Assembly: GCA_028290685.1 (NCBI GenBank)
Contig: JAQGJI010000071.1
Coordinates: 1-7,388, forward strand
Origin: Devosia sp.
GTDB lineage: Bacteria > Pseudomonadota > Alphaproteobacteria > Rhizobiales > Devosiaceae
Length of the DNA: 7,388 nucleotides
Direction: 5' to 3'
A program made the translations under genes and the position numbers. The notes under the pieces were generated by a model that had not been told where the DNA came from, made no database searches, and saw only the letters and a list, made by a program, of their open reading frames with translations. Within the stretch, counting starts at the first letter, position 1, and the number at the start of each line of letters is the position of its first letter. Shown one piece after another: positions 4,796 to 7,388 of the stretch.

Positions 4796-5830
4796 TCAGT
4801 AGCCCAAAAAAGATGCGGTATCGGGATCGATGGGAATACCGTCGACGTCACGCCGGTCGGCCTCCTCCCACTCGCGGTCTCCCGGGGCCATGACGCGACC
4901 GTCCGGCGTTGCCGGCGCCGAGCGCAACGCGGCCAGATACCCCTGGATCGCCAGCCCGAACATCTCCGCACCCACGAATCTGGCCGGGTCGATAATCATG
5001 ATGAAATGCCCCATGTTGCGGGGCTCGCTGATATTGTCCGTGCCGTACATCGGGATGAAATCGGGGTCCAGCGTGGTGCCGGTCAGCAGTGCCGAAAACA
5101 AGGTTGCAAGGCCAGCCAAGGCCGCTCCCTTATAGCCATAATCCTCCCCGCCCAGCGGCAGCAGCATCTCGGCCTGGTGCGGATCGGTGGTGGGCGTGCC
5201 TGTCTTGTCCGCCGCCACACCGGCCGGCAATTTCGATCCCAGGGAGCGGTGCAGCAGCACGCGATTCATGGGAATGGAGGATGTGGCCATATCGAGCAGC
5301 CAGGGCCTGCTATTGGGCACCGGCGCCGCAAACGCGAGGGGATTGGTGCCGTGAAACCGCTGCGCCCCATGGAACAGCGTGACCATGGCATCCGTGTTGG
5401 TCGTTGCGAAGGTGATGACCCCCTGCTCTGCCCCGGCCACGGCATAGGCACCCGCTGCGCCCAAATGGGAAGAGTGCTCGATCCCGACGCCTGCAATGCC
5501 GGATTCCCGGGCAAGTTCGATACCCGTTTGCACTGCCGTGTAGGCTGCATAATGCCCCAGGCCGTCGTTACCATCCACCATCGCGCTGCCCGCTGCGGTA
5601 CGACGAACCCGCACTTGCGGATTGCGGTTGATCCGGCCGCCGCCCAACATGCGGCAGTAATGCTCGGTGAGGCGCACTCCGTGGCTGTCCACCCCCACGC
5701 GTGAGGCATGCATCATGGCGCGAACGGCAGCTTGCGCCGAAGGGGCACTCGCACCAGCATTGCCCAAGGCGTCAAGCACGCGCCGCTCCAAGTCCTCTTT
5801 CGGAACAAGTGTCTGGTCTGATCCCTGCAT
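4796..5830 (-). CDS. Ldh2-family NAD(P)-dependent oxidoreductase (malate/L-lactate dehydrogenase superfamily)
   Basis: This cytosolic enzyme reduces a 2-oxo acid, or oxidises a 2-hydroxy acid, with NAD(P)H. The family includes malate, lactate, ureidoglycolate, 2,3-diketogulonate (YiaK/DlgD) and cyclic imino-acid reductases. The 344 residues match the normal length. Typical motifs are SRVGVDSHGV (43-52, catalytic His50), GGGRIN (63-68), HSSHLGAAGAY (119-129), TTNT (143-146), GTNPLAFAAP (161-170), LDMATSS (179-185) and GGEDYGYKG (227-235). ATG at 5830 has TAAGG 5 nt upstream and fits the family N-terminus. It is the first gene of a two-gene operon with the KdgF-like cupin, which points to a keto-deoxy or hexuronate-derived sugar acid as substrate. 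That substrate is inference; the family call is firm. Confidence 0.88.
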   Translation of the reverse strand: MQGSDQTLVPKEDLERRVLDALGNAGASAPSAQAAVRAMMHASRVGVDSHGVRLTEHYCRMLGGGRINRNPQVRVRRTAAGSAMVDGNDGLGHYAAYTAVQTGIELARESGIAGVGIEHSSHLGAAGAYAVAGAEQGVITFATTNTDAMVTLFHGAQRFHGTNPLAFAAPVPNSRPWLLDMATSSIPMNRVLLHRSLGSKLPAGVAADKTGTPTTDPHQAEMLLPLGGEDYGYKGAALAGLATLFSALLTGTTLDPDFIPMYGTDNISEPRNMGHFIMIIDPARFVGAEMFGLAIQGYLAALRSAPATPDGRVMAPGDREWEEADRRDVDGIPIDPDTASFLGY

Positions 5831-6112
5831 GAAGCCTTACAACCCCCTCTGTCTTCTGAAGAATGCCCTACCACAAGTAACCCGATGAAACGCCCGAACT
5901 ACTCGATTTAACAATAATTAACTATACATGGAATACATGCGAGCATGCACCCCCGACATGCCAGAACTACATCCTGTACACTCGAGACAGGAATCCGTTA
6001 AATTTTACTGATCTCCCTTGTAAGCTTCCCTTCAGGTAACTTACCCATGGCTGAGTGAAACCATTCTTGCCGATGTTCATTGTGTCTCCAAACAAATTCA
6101 AGGGGAACACAC
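5831..6112. promoter_or_regulatory. AT-rich divergent control region between the sugar-acid operon and the small peptide gene
   Basis: No coding frame is supported in these 282 bp. The stretch is clearly poorer in GC than its surroundings. It includes CATGC-GA-GCATG (5936-5947), TCCTGT-N9-ACAGGA (5972-5992) and GGTAA-C-TTACC (6035-6045). On the minus strand TATAGT (5926-5921) could be a -10 for the leftward operon, but no good -35 goes with it. Both flanking genes are transcribed outward from here. Confidence 0.5.
5936..5992. promoter_or_regulatory. Two candidate operators
   Basis: CATGC-GA-GCATG (5936-5947) is a 12-bp inverted repeat. TCCTGT (5972-5977) and ACAGGA (5987-5992) form a second one with a 9-bp spacer. 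The size and spacing suit dimeric regulators such as GntR, LacI or IclR family members that often control sugar-acid genes, but neither matches a consensus I can name. Confidence 0.35.
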
Positions 6113-6244
6113 ATGGTAATGCTTGTTATTCTTGCCTGCGTTTTGGGTGCAAGCCTCGCGGCAGCCGGGCTGATAGCCAGCGCTCAGGCTGCCCAGGACA
6201 ACGCCAGCGAACTCTTTTCGGCTAGCCAGACGGAGGCAAGCTGA
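6113..6244 (+). CDS. 43-residue exported or membrane peptide of unknown function
   Basis: A 43-codon gene starts at ATG 6113 with a strong AGGGGA Shine-Dalgarno (6101-6106) at ideal spacing, and ends at TGA 6242-6244. The N-terminal half (MVMLVILACVLGASLAAAGL, residues 1-20) is a hydrophobic segment running into IASAQAAQDN. It would serve as a single membrane helix or a signal peptide cut near AQA-AQ, leaving a short acidic tail (DNASELFSASQTEAS). It has no positive charge before the hydrophobic core, which is unusual for a Sec signal. The last 23 bp overlap, tail to tail, the 3' end of the histidine kinase gene. I do not recognise a family. The coding call rests on the ribosome site and the protein-like composition. 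Confidence 0.65.
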   Translation: MVMLVILACVLGASLAAAGLIASAQAAQDNASELFSASQTEAS

Positions 6245-7388
6245 CCGGCCGGGCCAGCGGCATCTGAATCGTCACGCACAAACCACCGATTTGCGCGCGA
6301 CTGAAATGCATCTGCCCCAGATTGATCTCGACGATTTCGCCGGCAATTGCCAGGCCAAGCCCGGTGCCGGGACGCGCCTCATCCAGCCGACGTCCCCTGA
6401 TGCCCAGCTCGGCGAGTTGATGCTCGGGAACGCCCGGCCCGTCGTCGCTAATTTCAAGCTGGGCAAATTCGCCTACCCGGGTCGCGCGCACCACCACACG
6501 TGAGCCCGCCCATTTGGCGGCGTTTTCGAGCGTCACCCCCACCAGTTCCATCAGGTCCTGCCGATCCACGTCGACCCAGCAGTCCTCCATGAGCTCGGCC
6601 ACCCAGTGCAAGGATTCCCCGCGCCCGGTTTTCTTGAGGACCGTGACGGTACGCAGAACTGCGCTGTTAAGGGACGAGCGGGCCGTATGCGCAACGGTTC
6701 TGACCCGCAGCACCGCCAGCCGCAGCTGGTAATCGACGCGCTCCGACATTTCGAAGGCGATCTCCTCGATCATGGCCGCATCCGGCTCATTGCCTTTGTC
6801 GCGTAAGCGGTCGGCAATTCCGTAAAGGGCCGCAAGGGGGGTTTTGAGCCCATGCGCCAGATCCGAGGCGCGGCTGCGCGCCCGCTCCATCGTCGCATCA
6901 CGCACTGTCAGCAACTGGTTGACCTCATCAACCAGCGGCCGCAGTTCGGTTGAAAAGTTACCCTGCAGCCGGCTATGGGCGCCACGCCGGACATCCTCGA
7001 TGGCGTGCTGGACGCTTTTGATCGGCGCCAATCCAAAGCGCAGCAGCACCCAGGCTGCGGCAAGAATAACAATGCCAAGCAGCAGCAACAGCTTGGCCGC
7101 GTCGGCCGTGAAGCTGGAGATCAGCGCGTGCGTCGCATCGTGTTCTTCGGCAACGGTGACCAGGAACGATCTGGTCCCCTGGGCGCCCTCGATGTCCAGC
7201 TCGCGCGACAACACGCTCAGATGGCGCCCATCGGGAAGAATTTGGTGGCTGAACTCCCGGTCCCCGTCTCTAACGCTCAAAACCGAGTCCCACAGGGAGC
7301 GGGAACGCGCGATTTCGCCGTTATCCAGGGCCTGGACCTGCCAGTAGCGTCCGCTCAACGGGGTGGCATAGCGCGGATCGGGCAACGG
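6222..7388 (-). CDS. PhoQ-like sensor histidine kinase, C-terminal part (enters from right edge)
   Basis: This is the kinase of a two-component system, embedded in the inner membrane. The part present is 389 codons and the start is outside the window: the frame is open to the edge, and a TTG at 7385 is not a credible start because typical periplasmic-domain sequence (DPRYATPLSGRYWQV) follows it directly. Numbering from that TTG, residues 1-95 are the periplasmic sensor region and about 98-116 the second membrane helix (LLLLLGIVILAAAWVLL). About 117-165 are HAMP-like. The phospho-acceptor box is SDLAHGLKTPLAAL (174-187, His178), the N box LENAAKW (286-292), the G1 box SDDGPGVP (313-320) and the G2 box GTGLGLAI (340-347). 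All catalytic motifs are intact. The DLAHGLKTPLA form and the short PLSGxYWQV segment are typical of the PhoQ-related family in alphaproteobacteria. A response-regulator gene is expected upstream, beyond the right edge. The stimulus cannot be read from the sequence. Confidence 0.92.
   Translation of the reverse strand, partial: PLPDPRYATPLSGRYWQVQALDNGEIARSRSLWDSVLSVRDGDREFSHQILPDGRHLSVLSRELDIEGAQGTRSFLVTVAEEHDATHALISSFTADAAKLLLLLGIVILAAAWVLLRFGLAPIKSVQHAIEDVRRGAHSRLQGNFSTELRPLVDEVNQLLTVRDATMERARSRASDLAHGLKTPLAALYGIADRLRDKGNEPDAAMIEEIAFEMSERVDYQLRLAVLRVRTVAHTARSSLNSAVLRTVTVLKKTGRGESLHWVAELMEDCWVDVDRQDLMELVGVTLENAAKWAGSRVVVRATRVGEFAQLEISDDGPGVPEHQLAELGIRGRRLDEARPGTGLGLAIAGEIVEINLGQMHFSRAQIGGLCVTIQMPLARPVSLPPSG

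Noticed and set aside
4736..5704. 322-codon plus-strand frame antisense to the Ldh2 gene
   Set aside because: It is the GC-driven mirror of a well-recognised gene, rich in Arg, His and Gly and without domains.
6113..6139. Lipobox (ILAC, Cys9) making the small peptide a lipoprotein
   Set aside because: The Cys is only nine residues in, with no positively charged n-region and too short a hydrophobic stretch before it.
7383..7385. TTG at 7385 as the start of the histidine kinase
   Set aside because: The frame is open to the window edge, and the first membrane helix and part of the sensor domain would be missing.

Overview
The window reads as chromosomal DNA of a GC-rich alphaproteobacterium, most likely of the Hyphomicrobiales. 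The evidence is a BluB close in sequence to the rhizobial enzyme, a promoter of the EcfG (general stress response) type, and a PhoQ-type histidine kinase. The genus cannot be fixed from the sequence.

Left part (1-1628): a divergent vitamin locus. The 5' part of thiC (thiamin pyrimidine synthesis) runs leftward off the edge from a GTG start at 455, behind a TPP riboswitch. bluB (synthesis of 5,6-dimethylbenzimidazole, the lower ligand of B12) runs rightward from 915, behind a cobalamin riboswitch. Both leaders start from one promoter segment of about 80 bp, so each gene appears to be controlled by its own end product.

Middle (1629-4380): a gene-poor 297-bp stretch holds a long inverted repeat with a perfect AT-rich core. 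Next come two leftward genes, a small hydrophilic unknown protein (1926-2162) and an exported HSL-family alpha/beta hydrolase (2303-3427). The hydrolase has a good EcfG-type promoter. Divergent from it is a gene for an exported, low-complexity Asn/Ala/Gly-rich protein (3673-4329), which ends at a strong hairpin terminator.

Right part (4437-7388): a two-gene leftward operon encodes an Ldh2-family oxidoreductase and a KdgF-like cupin, which suggests uronate or sugar-acid catabolism. After an AT-rich control region of about 280 bp comes a 43-codon gene for a tiny exported or membrane peptide on the + strand. It overlaps, tail to tail, the 3' end of a PhoQ-like sensor histidine kinase gene that enters from the right edge.

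The most notable points are the back-to-back TPP and cobalamin riboswitches, the KdgF/Ldh2 pairing, the stress-type promoter over the exported hydrolase, and the peptide gene next to the PhoQ-like kinase. I see no mobile element, CRISPR array, tRNA or rRNA.
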